Shown here one piece after another: positions 48,669-57,284 of a DNA stretch of 64,000 bases. The notes under the pieces are model-generated. The model was not told the DNA's origin and searched no databases. It saw nothing but the letters and a program-made list of their open reading frames with translations. The first letter of the stretch is position 1. Each line of letters starts with the position of its first letter. The translations under genes and the position numbers were made by a program. The DNA is from CAAGNP01 sp045603545 (GTDB lineage Bacteria; Bacteroidota; Bacteroidia; Bacteroidales; UBA932), in contig JAZUMG010000030.1 of assembly GCA_045603545.1 (NCBI GenBank), positions 62,001-126,000 on the forward strand, given 5' to 3'.

Positions 48669-49670
48669 ATGTTTGAAAAATTAAAGGATATACGCAGAAG
48701 AAACAATGAGGTAAGGCAGAGGATGGTCGATTATCTCAATGATAATCCCAGACTGATTACACCTAAGCTGATAAGGGAGGTGGACCCTGCAGGGGTATTG
48801 CCTGCAGAGGATGTTTATTACGCTTTGTTTACCGGTGCTTGCGGTCTGGATGAGGTGGAGAGTGAAGAGGACAGACGTATGGGTGAGTATTTCCGTGAGG
48901 CGCTGTGTCATCTCGACCCAAAAACCTATGCAGATAATCCCTACTACAGGAATATAAGAATCCCCGTATCGAAGTTTGGCCGCTGGGAACTTGCATATCA
49001 GGAGTATGCCCCATACGAGGCTTTCATCTATCAGGATGTGAGACTAAAATCAGATTCACGTGAAATCCCTATCCTGGGATATTTCTCTGAGCCGTTCAGA
49101 TACCCATCAGTAATGGAGGATGGTCACGAGTGGATGTCCATCAAGCCGAGCGAACTTGAGACCCTCAGTGAATCCATAGTCAAAGCCCATGGCAGGGTCG
49201 TCACTTTTGGTCTTGGCCTTGGTTACTACACATATATGGTCTCCTTGAAGCCTGATGTGACTCAGGTGACGGTGGTGGAGCGTTCGGAAGAGGTCATAGA
49301 GCTTTTCAAAACTCATATCCTTCCCCAGTTCCCCAATCCTGAAAAAGTGCATATCATCCATTCGGATGCTTACGATTATATGGACCATCATATGGAGCCT
49401 GGGATGTACGATTATGTTCTGGCAGATTTGTGGCACGATGTATCCGACGGACTTGATCTCTATCTGAAATTCAAGAAGAGGGAATCCCGTTTTCCGGGGA
49501 CAGAATTTGATTATTGGGCAGAGGATTCTCTCCTCTCGGCAGTAAGGTGGCAGTTGTTTGATCTGATACTCGCCACATCAGAATCGGAAGAGGTGGCCCT
49601 AAAGAGACTTTCTGACTCTTCGCTCAAAAAAATTGTCTCCACCGGGATTGGTTCCCCTCTTCATAAGTGA
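48669..49670 (+). CDS. Rossmann-fold SAM-dependent methyltransferase-like protein
   Basis: 333 residues, no signal peptide. The C-terminal half has a class I methyltransferase/spermidine-synthase-type core: VVTFGLGLGYYTYMVSL (motif I, about 178-194), VTQVTVVERSEEVIELF (motif II acidic residue) and YDYVLADLWHD. The N-terminal ~160 residues are helical (MFEKLKDIRRRNNEVRQRMVDYL) with no domain that I recognise. GAGG lies directly before the ATG. Substrate unknown; it stands alone between the REP module and the hydrolase genes. Confidence 0.7.
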   Translation: MFEKLKDIRRRNNEVRQRMVDYLNDNPRLITPKLIREVDPAGVLPAEDVYYALFTGACGLDEVESEEDRRMGEYFREALCHLDPKTYADNPYYRNIRIPVSKFGRWELAYQEYAPYEAFIYQDVRLKSDSREIPILGYFSEPFRYPSVMEDGHEWMSIKPSELETLSESIVKAHGRVVTFGLGLGYYTYMVSLKPDVTQVTVVERSEEVIELFKTHILPQFPNPEKVHIIHSDAYDYMDHHMEPGMYDYVLADLWHDVSDGLDLYLKFKKRESRFPGTEFDYWAEDSLLSAVRWQLFDLILATSESEEVALKRLSDSSLKKIVSTGIGSPLHK

Positions 49671-49743
49671 TTGTATAGGGGCTGTTCGATATGTATATTT
49701 GGATATTAAGGGGTGAGCGTGCCGTTATTTCAAATAAGTATGT

Positions 49744-49751
49744 TATATTTG
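49744..49751 (+). promoter_or_regulatory. Candidate -7 element for the hydrolase genes
   Basis: TATATTTG, 7 bases before the ATG at 49758. A second TATATTTG lies at 49694-49701. Neither has a clear TTTG at -33 distance. Confidence 0.45.
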
Positions 49752-49757
49752 CTTGAT

Positions 49758-50831
49758 ATGAAAATCTTAAGGGGCACTTTTTTCATTTGCATTATGCTTT
49801 TGGCTCTTCACTCCTGTGGAGAGAAGCCTGTTGTCCCCACTGATGATATCGAAACAATGCCATCACTTGCATACGCAGCACCCGAAAACAGCAGTTTCAG
49901 GAGGGTTGGCTATTTCCCATATTACAGGGATTTGAGTTCGGCCGGAATTCCCGACAGTACATTGCTCCGACTCGATGTGGCCTGCTTCGCATTTGCTGAG
50001 ATACAACCCGATTTTACCGTGAAGGTGCCAAGCCCCAACGAACTCTACAATCTGGTAAGAAGGTGCAGGGAACTGGGTGTGATGGTGTTTCTGAGTTTCA
50101 ATGGAGAGCACTCCATTTATGCCAGAATGGTCTCCAAGAGGGGGTACAGGTCAATCTTCATCAATTCGCTTATGGAACTGGTTCAGAGATACGGGCTTGA
50201 CGGTATAGACAACGACTGGGAGTATCCGAGCACCAAGGATGGGTCATCAAAAGGAAATCTCGCCCTTATGAGGGAACTCAGCAATATACTCCACGCCCCA
50301 GGGGTGAACAAATATCTCACTGCCGCCATTACTTGCGGGAAATATGTGGGGTCCTATTCAAACGGTATCCTGGATGAGGTCTATCATTGTGCCGACTGGT
50401 TCAATGTGATGACATATGACGACTTCTCCACCACTACTGCAGGGGTTCATCACAGTCCGATGGAGCTGCTGGAGACAGGTTACAGATATTGGGTGGAGAC
50501 CAGAAATATGCCTCCGTCCAAGTTTGTGGGTGGCATACCTGTCTATGGCAGACCTGCAGGTATGACCCAAAGCGGGACAGTCCTCACTTACAAGGGTATA
50601 ATTGAGCAGGGTGGTGATCCTGACAAGAATCAGGCGGAGGTGACATCCTCTTCCTATAATAATGGCAAGACCAAATATATGGTATATTACAATGGGCGAC
50701 CTCTGGTAAGGAAGAAGACGAGGTTCTGTATGGATAAGGGTGTTGGGGGGATAATGTTCTGGGAGGCTGGACAGGATACTCACGACGGGACCTCCATAAT
50801 AAAGGCGGCATACGACGAAATATTCAAGTAA
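49758..50831 (+). CDS. Glycoside hydrolase family 18 lipoprotein (chitinase/endoglycosidase-like)
   Basis: 357 residues from the ATG at 49758, giving a lipoprotein signal peptide ending in LHSC (Cys20). The GH18 catalytic motif DGIDNDWE is at residues 148-155 (Glu155 acid/base). Other GH18 features are RVGYFPYYRDLS at the N-terminus, VFLSFNGEH and WFNVMTYDD. GH18 enzymes cleave chitin, chitooligosaccharides or the chitobiose core of N-glycans. Surface or periplasmic location is likely. The next gene (M14 peptidase) begins 5 bases downstream. Confidence 0.9.
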   Translation: MKILRGTFFICIMLLALHSCGEKPVVPTDDIETMPSLAYAAPENSSFRRVGYFPYYRDLSSAGIPDSTLLRLDVACFAFAEIQPDFTVKVPSPNELYNLVRRCRELGVMVFLSFNGEHSIYARMVSKRGYRSIFINSLMELVQRYGLDGIDNDWEYPSTKDGSSKGNLALMRELSNILHAPGVNKYLTAAITCGKYVGSYSNGILDEVYHCADWFNVMTYDDFSTTTAGVHHSPMELLETGYRYWVETRNMPPSKFVGGIPVYGRPAGMTQSGTVLTYKGIIEQGGDPDKNQAEVTSSSYNNGKTKYMVYYNGRPLVRKKTRFCMDKGVGGIMFWEAGQDTHDGTSIIKAAYDEIFK

Positions 50832-50836
50832 CAGAT

Positions 50837-52387
50837 ATGAAAAAACTAACAGTTATCCTGGCTCTGCTTCTGGCGGCAATGGCGACAGGACAGGGACAAA
50901 TCAGATTCAGCTCCGATTTTGAGAGCGGTGCAGTAGGGGAGATTGTTCACCTTGACTCCGCTACTTTCGTAATGATGCAGGAGGATACGGTATCCCTCCA
51001 CTCTTTTGTGGTCAAAGGGGCATACGATCCCAAGAACCCTGTCGATACAGCTCTGCCACCAAGCCCGAGGTGGTTCTACTTCCAGATGACAGGGGTAAAG
51101 GACAAACTTGTATACCTCAATTTTGAGGATACAGACCCTTTGAGACCCTTGTACTCCTATGACAATGTAACCTGGGAGAGATTTGCCCCATGCGAAGCAG
51201 CCTTCAGGAAGGTTTCCAAAAGGTTTGAGCAGGATACTGTCTATCTGGCATACTATCAGCCATACACATTCTCATATCTTGAGAAGAGACTTCAGGATTG
51301 GGGTAGCCACGAATGGGTAAAGATCGATTCCATCGGCCACTCTTTTGAAAACCGTCCTATCTGGATGATGCATGTTACGGACGAAAGTGTCCCTGCAGAT
51401 GGGAAGAAAAAGCTATGGCTCCACGCCCGTCAGCACCCTTCTGAGAGCCCCGCTTCCTGGCTTACTGACGGCTTCATATCTGCATTGGTGGCTGACACCC
51501 CCGAGGGTGCAGCGCTCCGCAGACAGATCGATGCATACATTATCCCTCAGACCAACCCTGATGGTGTGGCAAATGGCCTTTCGCGCAGCAATATCACAGG
51601 GGTGAACCAGGAGATCAACTTTGCCCGCTCTTCAGACAGCACTGTGGTGGAGGTGCAATATATAAAGGATATGATTGAGAAGCTCAATGGCGAGGGTGTT
51701 TTTGATGTGGCACTCAATATCCACTCCCAGGTGGCAAACCATGCATCCTATTGGCTGCACAGGGCAAAGGGTACATCCAAAGATTTTCTCCGCAGGGAGC
51801 TTGTCCTTGCAGATTTGACAGCTTCGCTCAATGATTATATTTGCCCTGAGGATATGCAGTTCTCAAATATTGCTGCAAGATATCCAGAGGGGTGGTTCTG
51901 GAGTCTTGCTGGTGAGAAGACCCTCGCAGTGACTTTCGAGACCTCCTATACTTGTTATTCCAAGAATTTCAATGGCCCTTGGCTTGACTCATTGAACCTT
52001 CGCGACTTCGGGGAGAGGCTCCTTATGGCCACAGCGGAGTCTATGGCCCTCTCAGTTCCTGGCAGGACCATTGTCCTCCCACCAGCCAAGGTGTCGGGTA
52101 AGTTTGAGGCAGTATCCCTAGAAGAGTTGACATATATGGGGGATGTTGCCTGGAAAGCAATAAAACCCAATGGAAAAGTAAAATATACTGCAGATTACCT
52201 TGAAGCAGGTGAATATGAGGTGTATATGTATATCTCGGCCCCAAATGACGAGAAGCAGTGCAAAGGGGAGAGAGGCTGGAAGCTTGTAGGAAAACATATC
52301 CAGAAAGAGTCCGGAGCATTGAAATATAACCATAAAATAACTGAAAAGGGTGGCGTAGCCGGTGCCCTGCTATTAATCAAACTATAA
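50837..52387 (+). CDS. Exported M14-family zinc carboxypeptidase
   Basis: 516 residues. A signal peptide ends near GQGQ. An N-terminal beta domain (about 20-145) precedes the M14 catalytic domain, with zinc ligands His200 and Glu203 (RQHPSESPASW), His296 (LNIHSQVAN) and the catalytic Glu368 (TFETSYTCY); NPDGVANG also matches the family. A C-terminal beta-rich domain (about 400-516) may be accessory. The layout resembles the AGBL/M14 group rather than pancreatic carboxypeptidases. It is followed directly by a serine hydrolase gene (TAATG overlap). Confidence 0.88.
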   Translation: MKKLTVILALLLAAMATGQGQIRFSSDFESGAVGEIVHLDSATFVMMQEDTVSLHSFVVKGAYDPKNPVDTALPPSPRWFYFQMTGVKDKLVYLNFEDTDPLRPLYSYDNVTWERFAPCEAAFRKVSKRFEQDTVYLAYYQPYTFSYLEKRLQDWGSHEWVKIDSIGHSFENRPIWMMHVTDESVPADGKKKLWLHARQHPSESPASWLTDGFISALVADTPEGAALRRQIDAYIIPQTNPDGVANGLSRSNITGVNQEINFARSSDSTVVEVQYIKDMIEKLNGEGVFDVALNIHSQVANHASYWLHRAKGTSKDFLRRELVLADLTASLNDYICPEDMQFSNIAARYPEGWFWSLAGEKTLAVTFETSYTCYSKNFNGPWLDSLNLRDFGERLLMATAESMALSVPGRTIVLPPAKVSGKFEAVSLEELTYMGDVAWKAIKPNGKVKYTADYLEAGEYEVYMYISAPNDEKQCKGERGWKLVGKHIQKESGALKYNHKITEKGGVAGALLLIKL

Positions 52388-53793
52388 TGACGATGAAAAG
52401 AAAATTATTGTTTTTCCTTACAGCGGTAGTGCTGGTATGGAGTTGTTCCAAAGGCAATGACCCAATTGTTCCCACCTACAACAATACCATCAAGACATTT
52501 GTTATAAAAGCTGCCCAAAATAGCGGTATGGATTCAGATGCTTTGGTTGTAAAAATCGGTGACATACTCTATATTACTGTGGATGAGGGGGTAAGTCTTA
52601 CTTCACTTATTCCTACCATAGAGTCTGGTGAGGGTACCACATTCTATATTGATGACAAACCTGTGGATTCGGGTATCACTGCAGTAGATTTGACCAAAAC
52701 GGCAAAACTTGCATTGGTGTCTGAAGATGGTGAGGCCAATATCTATTACATCTGTGCGAAAAATGGAGACAAACTCATAGACAATGAGGTGTATGGTATT
52801 ATGAAACAATACGATATCCCTGGCATTTCTGTGTCGGCCACCAAAAATGAGACCATAAAGTACTCATACGGTTATGGCTTCGCAAATGTTCAGGATATGG
52901 AGAGGACTACACCTCAGCACCTCTTCAGATTGGCAAGTGTCTCAAAGACGCAGACATCGATAGCCATTATGACACTTGTAGAGAGGGGCAAACTCAAACT
53001 CTCTGACCGTCTTTTCGGCAAAGGTGGCATTTTCGAGACCGAGATCGGTACAGAGGGACTTGTAGCCAATGCCGATCAGGTTACCATCAAGCACCTTCTC
53101 GAGCATACAAGCGGATGGAGCGGTGAGCATATCTTTACCGAATCCGGAAGCCTTTCGGGCAGCGATGTCCTGAAGAGGATGAAGTATGTGGTGCACAATA
53201 TCCCTATGACACACCCTCTGGGAACCAAATATGACTATTACAATATGGGTTTCGCCCTTCTAGGATGTGTGATTGAGAAGATTTCAGGGATGGATTATGA
53301 GGAATTTATGAGGAAAGAGATATATGCTCCCCTTGGAGTGACAGATATCTGGGTAGGAAAGGATCTTGTCGGCAGAAGGAAAAATGAGTGCGTGTATTAC
53401 TCACAGGATGGAAAGAACGGTTATGGCAACAATATGTACCTTATCAGAGCTCTTGGTGGTCTGATAGCCTCTACAGAGGAGCTTATGAAAGTGGTGGCCG
53501 GTGTGGATTATGGTGAGGTGGTTCCAGATATCCTCAAGCCAGCTACACTTGACCTTATGTACAAGCCCTCTTCAGCATACAACAGATATGCACTTGGCTG
53601 GAGGGTTAACTATCCCGACTTCCCGCACTGGTCAAGTTATCACGGAGGTACACTTGCCGGCACAGGTACCCTTCTTGTAAGGGACAAGAGCAGAAATGCA
53701 GCAGCAGTGATACTCTGCAACTCACGCAGCTATAAAGACGGTTTTGATGACAGGATGTACGAACTCCTTGATTTCGTGATGGACCGTATCTAG
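52387..53793 (+). CDS. Serine hydrolase lipoprotein (beta-lactamase/DD-peptidase fold)
   Basis: 468 residues; the ATG at 52387 overlaps the preceding stop by one base, and an ATG at 52393 is also possible. Lipoprotein signal ending in WSC (Cys20). A ~110-residue N-terminal beta domain precedes the class C beta-lactamase-like domain with SxxK as SVSK (Ser184-Lys187) and YxN as YYN (Tyr284-Asn286), then HGGTLAGTG near residue 418 in the place of the KTG-type motif. Such proteins are usually esterases or peptidases, not resistance enzymes. Third of three exported hydrolases in a row. Confidence 0.88.
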   Translation: MTMKRKLLFFLTAVVLVWSCSKGNDPIVPTYNNTIKTFVIKAAQNSGMDSDALVVKIGDILYITVDEGVSLTSLIPTIESGEGTTFYIDDKPVDSGITAVDLTKTAKLALVSEDGEANIYYICAKNGDKLIDNEVYGIMKQYDIPGISVSATKNETIKYSYGYGFANVQDMERTTPQHLFRLASVSKTQTSIAIMTLVERGKLKLSDRLFGKGGIFETEIGTEGLVANADQVTIKHLLEHTSGWSGEHIFTESGSLSGSDVLKRMKYVVHNIPMTHPLGTKYDYYNMGFALLGCVIEKISGMDYEEFMRKEIYAPLGVTDIWVGKDLVGRRKNECVYYSQDGKNGYGNNMYLIRALGGLIASTEELMKVVAGVDYGEVVPDILKPATLDLMYKPSSAYNRYALGWRVNYPDFPHWSSYHGGTLAGTGTLLVRDKSRNAAAVILCNSRSYKDGFDDRMYELLDFVMDRI

Positions 53794-54473
53794 AACTTGT
53801 AGTAGTAATTGATACCAAGAATAAAATAGTCCGGAGCCTTTCTCTCCATACCGAGGATAGTGAAATCCGGGTTTTGAGTATAACGACCATACACCTGTAG
53901 GTCGTTATTCTCATTTATGGCGATACTTGTCCCGATATTGTACCTTACCTCCTTGACTCTCCCTTCAGAGACCAGATCCCCGAGATATATGTGGGGCTCT
54001 GCCGATATGTAGGGTTTGAATATGGAGTTTGGAATCGTGTATTGGCATTTCAGTTCTGACCTCAAAAGTGTGCCGACCTCACCCAATGAGAAGGTCTGCT
54101 GGAATCTCTCGCGGAGTGATATTGAGAAGTGGGATACGGGGAGGATACCCGTAGCATCGATCCAGTATCTGTTCGAGAGGATTGTCTCACCATTGTTGGG
54201 CTTTGCAATAAGCGCGTAGCCGATAGCAGCATTGAAGTATTTGCAAACCTTGTAGCTGAAAGAGGTGTTCAGCCTGTAATTGTCTATTTTGCTTGAGTTG
54301 TTTTTGGTCCTCAGTTCCAGATCTGTGGTGTTTGACAACCCTCCGATGATATTTGCCTTTACGCCGGCTTTGGTATAGATGCGGAAATCGTGGCTATCAT
54401 CCTTTGCGGCTGTTGATGTAAAGGGGAGGATAAAAAGGATTGCTGATATGATTAATAGTGCAAGCTGTTTCAT
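53790..54473 (-). CDS. DUF2490 family protein
   Basis: 227 residues. A signal peptide ends at STAA. The mature part matches DUF2490: an all-beta pattern (DLELRTKNNSSKIDNYRLNT, YFNAAIGYALIAKPN, SISLRERFQQTF), ending in YFILGINYYYKF with a C-terminal Phe, as in outer-membrane barrels. Function unknown. It is convergent with the serine hydrolase gene (4-base overlap). A minus-strand TATTTTTG (54494-54501) is a likely -7 element. Confidence 0.82.
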   Translation of the reverse strand: MKQLALLIISAILFILPFTSTAAKDDSHDFRIYTKAGVKANIIGGLSNTTDLELRTKNNSSKIDNYRLNTSFSYKVCKYFNAAIGYALIAKPNNGETILSNRYWIDATGILPVSHFSISLRERFQQTFSLGEVGTLLRSELKCQYTIPNSIFKPYISAEPHIYLGDLVSEGRVKEVRYNIGTSIAINENNDLQVYGRYTQNPDFTILGMERKAPDYFILGINYYYKF

Positions 54474-54493
54474 GTTTTTTTAATTCATTTTTG

Positions 54494-54501
54494 CAAAAAT
54501 A
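54494..54501 (-). promoter_or_regulatory. DUF2490 gene -7 element
   Basis: TATTTTTG on the minus strand, 20 bp before the ATG at 54473. The same gap holds a 7-bp hairpin GCTTCAT/ATGAAGC (54532-54560) of unknown role. Confidence 0.45.
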
Positions 54502-54679
54502 ATAAAAATTTGGGCCGGCCAATCATTATGTGCTTCATAGGGTCAAAGGGCAAATGAAGCTGAGGTCATAGTTCTCTATATTGATGGCGATAATTTGTAA
54601 AAATTGTCAAAAAGTAATCTATTTATCTCATTTTTTCACTAAAAGGTGTCATTTTGTATTAATTAGTAAATATGTATAC

Positions 54680-54687
54680 TATATTTG
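54680..54687 (+). promoter_or_regulatory. -7 element of the acyl-CoA ligase gene
   Basis: TATATTTG, 29 bp before the ATG at 54717. A TTTG at 54653-54656 is a possible -33 element with a 23-nt spacer. Confidence 0.45.
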
Positions 54688-54716
54688 TAAAGACTAATGA
54701 TACTAAAATTTGAACT

Positions 54717-56360
54717 ATGATCCATTATTACACCAGACTTGAGACTCAAATAAAAGCAAATTGGGAACTCAAAGCACTATGCAATTATAAAGGTGAGCAC
54801 TTCACTTTTGGCCAGGTAGCAACCCAGATAGCAAAGTTCCACCTCTTTTTTGAGAAAGCAGGGATCCAAAAAGGTGATAAAGTGGCAATATGTGCCAAAA
54901 ATACAGCACGATGGGGTATGGCATTTTTTGCTTCAGGCACCTATGGGACAGTTACAGTTCCTATCCTTGTCGATTTCCACCCTGACAGCGTGAACGGCCT
55001 TGTTCACCACTCTGAGAGTGCAGTGCTTTTTACAGATGATGACGTTTGGGCAAAACTTGACATCACCAAGATGCCTACAGTAAAGGCTGTGGTCTCTACA
55101 CAGACATACTCTCTTCTTTACTCAACCACTGAGGAGATCAAAAAGGTGTATGATGGACTTGAAACTGCATTTGCGGAGAAATTTCCTAAAGGATTTGGTC
55201 CCGAACATGTCTCTTATCCTAAAGACAATCTAAAGGATTTGGCGATCATCAATTACACTTCTGGAAGTACCGGGGCGCCTAAAGGTGTTATGCTCCGTCA
55301 CGAGTGTCTGAGCGCAAATGCCGATTTCGGTCAGAGATGGCTCCAGTCTTTCCCAGGGGAGAATATAGTATCCATGCTCCCGATGGCTCATATGTACGGT
55401 ATGATGTTCGAGCTCATCTATCCTTTGTGCGGCGGTTCTACTGTATATTATCTCGGAAAGACCCCTACACCGGCTATCCTGCTTGGTGCTATGGCAGAGG
55501 TTAAGCCTTACCTTTTGATCACTGTTCCACTTGTACTCGAAAAGGTATTCAAAGGTAAAGTCCAGCCAATCCTAAACAAGCCTGTGATGAAGGTTATCAC
55601 AGCTATCCCCGGTTTGAATCAGATTATCTTCAAAAAAATACGTACCACACTACTCAATGCATTCGGTGGAAATCTCCGCTCTATAATTATGGGTGGTGCA
55701 GCACTCAATCCTGATGTGGAGAAGTGGTTCAAAAAATTCAAGATGCCTTTTACTGTGGGTTACGGTATGACAGAGGCGGCTCCTCTACTTGCTTATGAGC
55801 CTTGGCCAACATTTGTTCCCCACTCTTGCGGTAAGGCTATCGACTGCGTGGAGATCAGAATTGACTCTGAGGATCCATACAATGTGGTGGGTCAGATCCA
55901 GGCAAAAGGTGTCAGCATTATGAGCGGATACTACAAGAATGAAGAGGCAACAAAAGCGGCTTTCACTGAGGATGGCTGGATGAATACCGGTGACTTGGGT
56001 GTTATGGATAAGGCCGGTAATATCTTTATCCGTGGCAGAAGCAAAAATATGATCCTCACATCCAACGGACAGAATATCTACCCTGAAGAGGTAGAGGCAG
56101 CATGCAACAATCAGCCTTATGTGATAGAGTCTGTAGTGGTGGACAGAAAAGGAGTCCTTGTCGCTCTCCTATATATGGATAAGGATAAAATGGCTGCAGA
56201 CGGCATAGAAGGTGATGCTTTGACAGCCAAACTCAATGAGATAAGGGTGTCAGTGAACAGGGATATGCCTTCATACAGCAAAGTGGGTAAAATCGAAGTT
56301 ATGGATCAGCCATTCGAGAAGACCCCTAAGATGAGTATCAAAAGATTCCTTTATTCATAG
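54717..56360 (+). CDS. AMP-dependent acyl-CoA synthetase/ligase
   Basis: 547 residues of the ANL superfamily, closest in feel to long-chain fatty acid-CoA ligases. The AMP-binding motif INYTSGSTGAPKGVM is at about 178-192, then GYGMTEAAPL (about 350), the hinge motif GDLGVMDKAGNIFIRGRSKNMI, and the C-terminal catalytic Lys region KTPKMSIKRFL. It activates a carboxylic acid with ATP and CoA. No CoA-pathway genes lie alongside, but an AraC-type regulator follows 3 bases later, so both are probably co-expressed. Confidence 0.93.
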   Translation: MIHYYTRLETQIKANWELKALCNYKGEHFTFGQVATQIAKFHLFFEKAGIQKGDKVAICAKNTARWGMAFFASGTYGTVTVPILVDFHPDSVNGLVHHSESAVLFTDDDVWAKLDITKMPTVKAVVSTQTYSLLYSTTEEIKKVYDGLETAFAEKFPKGFGPEHVSYPKDNLKDLAIINYTSGSTGAPKGVMLRHECLSANADFGQRWLQSFPGENIVSMLPMAHMYGMMFELIYPLCGGSTVYYLGKTPTPAILLGAMAEVKPYLLITVPLVLEKVFKGKVQPILNKPVMKVITAIPGLNQIIFKKIRTTLLNAFGGNLRSIIMGGAALNPDVEKWFKKFKMPFTVGYGMTEAAPLLAYEPWPTFVPHSCGKAIDCVEIRIDSEDPYNVVGQIQAKGVSIMSGYYKNEEATKAAFTEDGWMNTGDLGVMDKAGNIFIRGRSKNMILTSNGQNIYPEEVEAACNNQPYVIESVVVDRKGVLVALLYMDKDKMAADGIEGDALTAKLNEIRVSVNRDMPSYSKVGKIEVMDQPFEKTPKMSIKRFLYS

Positions 56361-56363
56361 TTC

Positions 56364-57281
56364 ATGCGCAGTAAGTTATACAATACATTAACTATTGCTC
56401 AACTCAAGAAGATGTTCGATATCGCCAATATCAAAAGTATTGGCGATGACTTCTATATAGGTGACCTGTACTATAAAGAGAAGACCGACCTCCCTTTTTT
56501 CAACAATGTCCCTACGAGGATAGACGGTTATGTAGGCCTTTTTTGTGTTTCCGGCAACCTTACCCTCTCTGCGGACCTTAAGGAGTACCATGTGACAAGA
56601 AATACCTTTTCAGTTATTACTCCAGGTAATATTGTCAGGATGGTGGACAATGCCCCTAAGGATGGATGTCACCTTATAGCTGTGGTGATGTCAACAAAGT
56701 TTATGGCCAAACTGAGGTTCGATATGAACTCCATATTCAACCACTCGATATCTCCGGTAGAGTATCCTACTATCCAGTTGAACAGGATAGAGGTGGTGCT
56801 GGCTATGAGATACTATAGCCTGATGAAGAAGGTTATGGATTCCAACAGACCATTTGTTGCTGAGAGTATCATGTCCCTGTGCTCTTCATTGGTGTTTGAA
56901 GTGGCAGGCTCATGGAGGGGAAGACAGCAGGAGATTCTCAAGAGTGTGAAGGACCAGAAAGGGAGAAACAGTGTCCTTTATGACAGATTCATAAAACTGG
57001 TGGCCAAATACCACGTCCAGGACAGGTCTGTACAGTTCTATGCAGATAAGCTATGCATTACGACCAAATATCTTGCAAAGGTTGTCAAAGGGGCGAGCGG
57101 AAAGACCCCATCATACTGGATTGACTCGTATGTCATCCTGGAGGCGCAAAATCTTCTCCGCTACAGCAGGGATACCATTAAACAGATAGTATATAAGCTG
57201 AATTTTACCAACCAGTCTGTCTTCCAGAAATTTTTCAAGGCCCATACAGGGATGACACCGCTGGAGTACAGGAAGAAATAG
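56364..57281 (+). CDS. AraC-family transcriptional regulator
   Basis: 305 residues. An N-terminal cupin-like sensing region (about 30-130: DDFYIGDLYYKEKTDLPFF, GYVGLFCVSGNLTLSADLKEY) is followed by the two-helix-turn-helix AraC domain (about 200-303: DRSVQFYADKLCITTKYLAKVVKGASGKTPSYWIDSYV..., then IKQIVYKLNFTNQSVFQKFFKAHTGMTPLEYRK). It starts 3 bases after the acyl-CoA ligase stop, which suggests that it senses a related metabolite or the same condition. Convergent with the BACON lipoprotein gene. Confidence 0.93.
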   Translation: MRSKLYNTLTIAQLKKMFDIANIKSIGDDFYIGDLYYKEKTDLPFFNNVPTRIDGYVGLFCVSGNLTLSADLKEYHVTRNTFSVITPGNIVRMVDNAPKDGCHLIAVVMSTKFMAKLRFDMNSIFNHSISPVEYPTIQLNRIEVVLAMRYYSLMKKVMDSNRPFVAESIMSLCSSLVFEVAGSWRGRQQEILKSVKDQKGRNSVLYDRFIKLVAKYHVQDRSVQFYADKLCITTKYLAKVVKGASGKTPSYWIDSYVILEAQNLLRYSRDTIKQIVYKLNFTNQSVFQKFFKAHTGMTPLEYRKK

Positions 57282-57284
57282 GGA

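Noticed and set aside
52387..53793. Annotation of the serine hydrolase as a beta-lactamase resistance gene
   Set aside because: The lipoprotein signal, extra N-terminal domain and SVSK/YYN/HGG motifs fit the broad esterase/peptidase group; nothing indicates drug hydrolysis.
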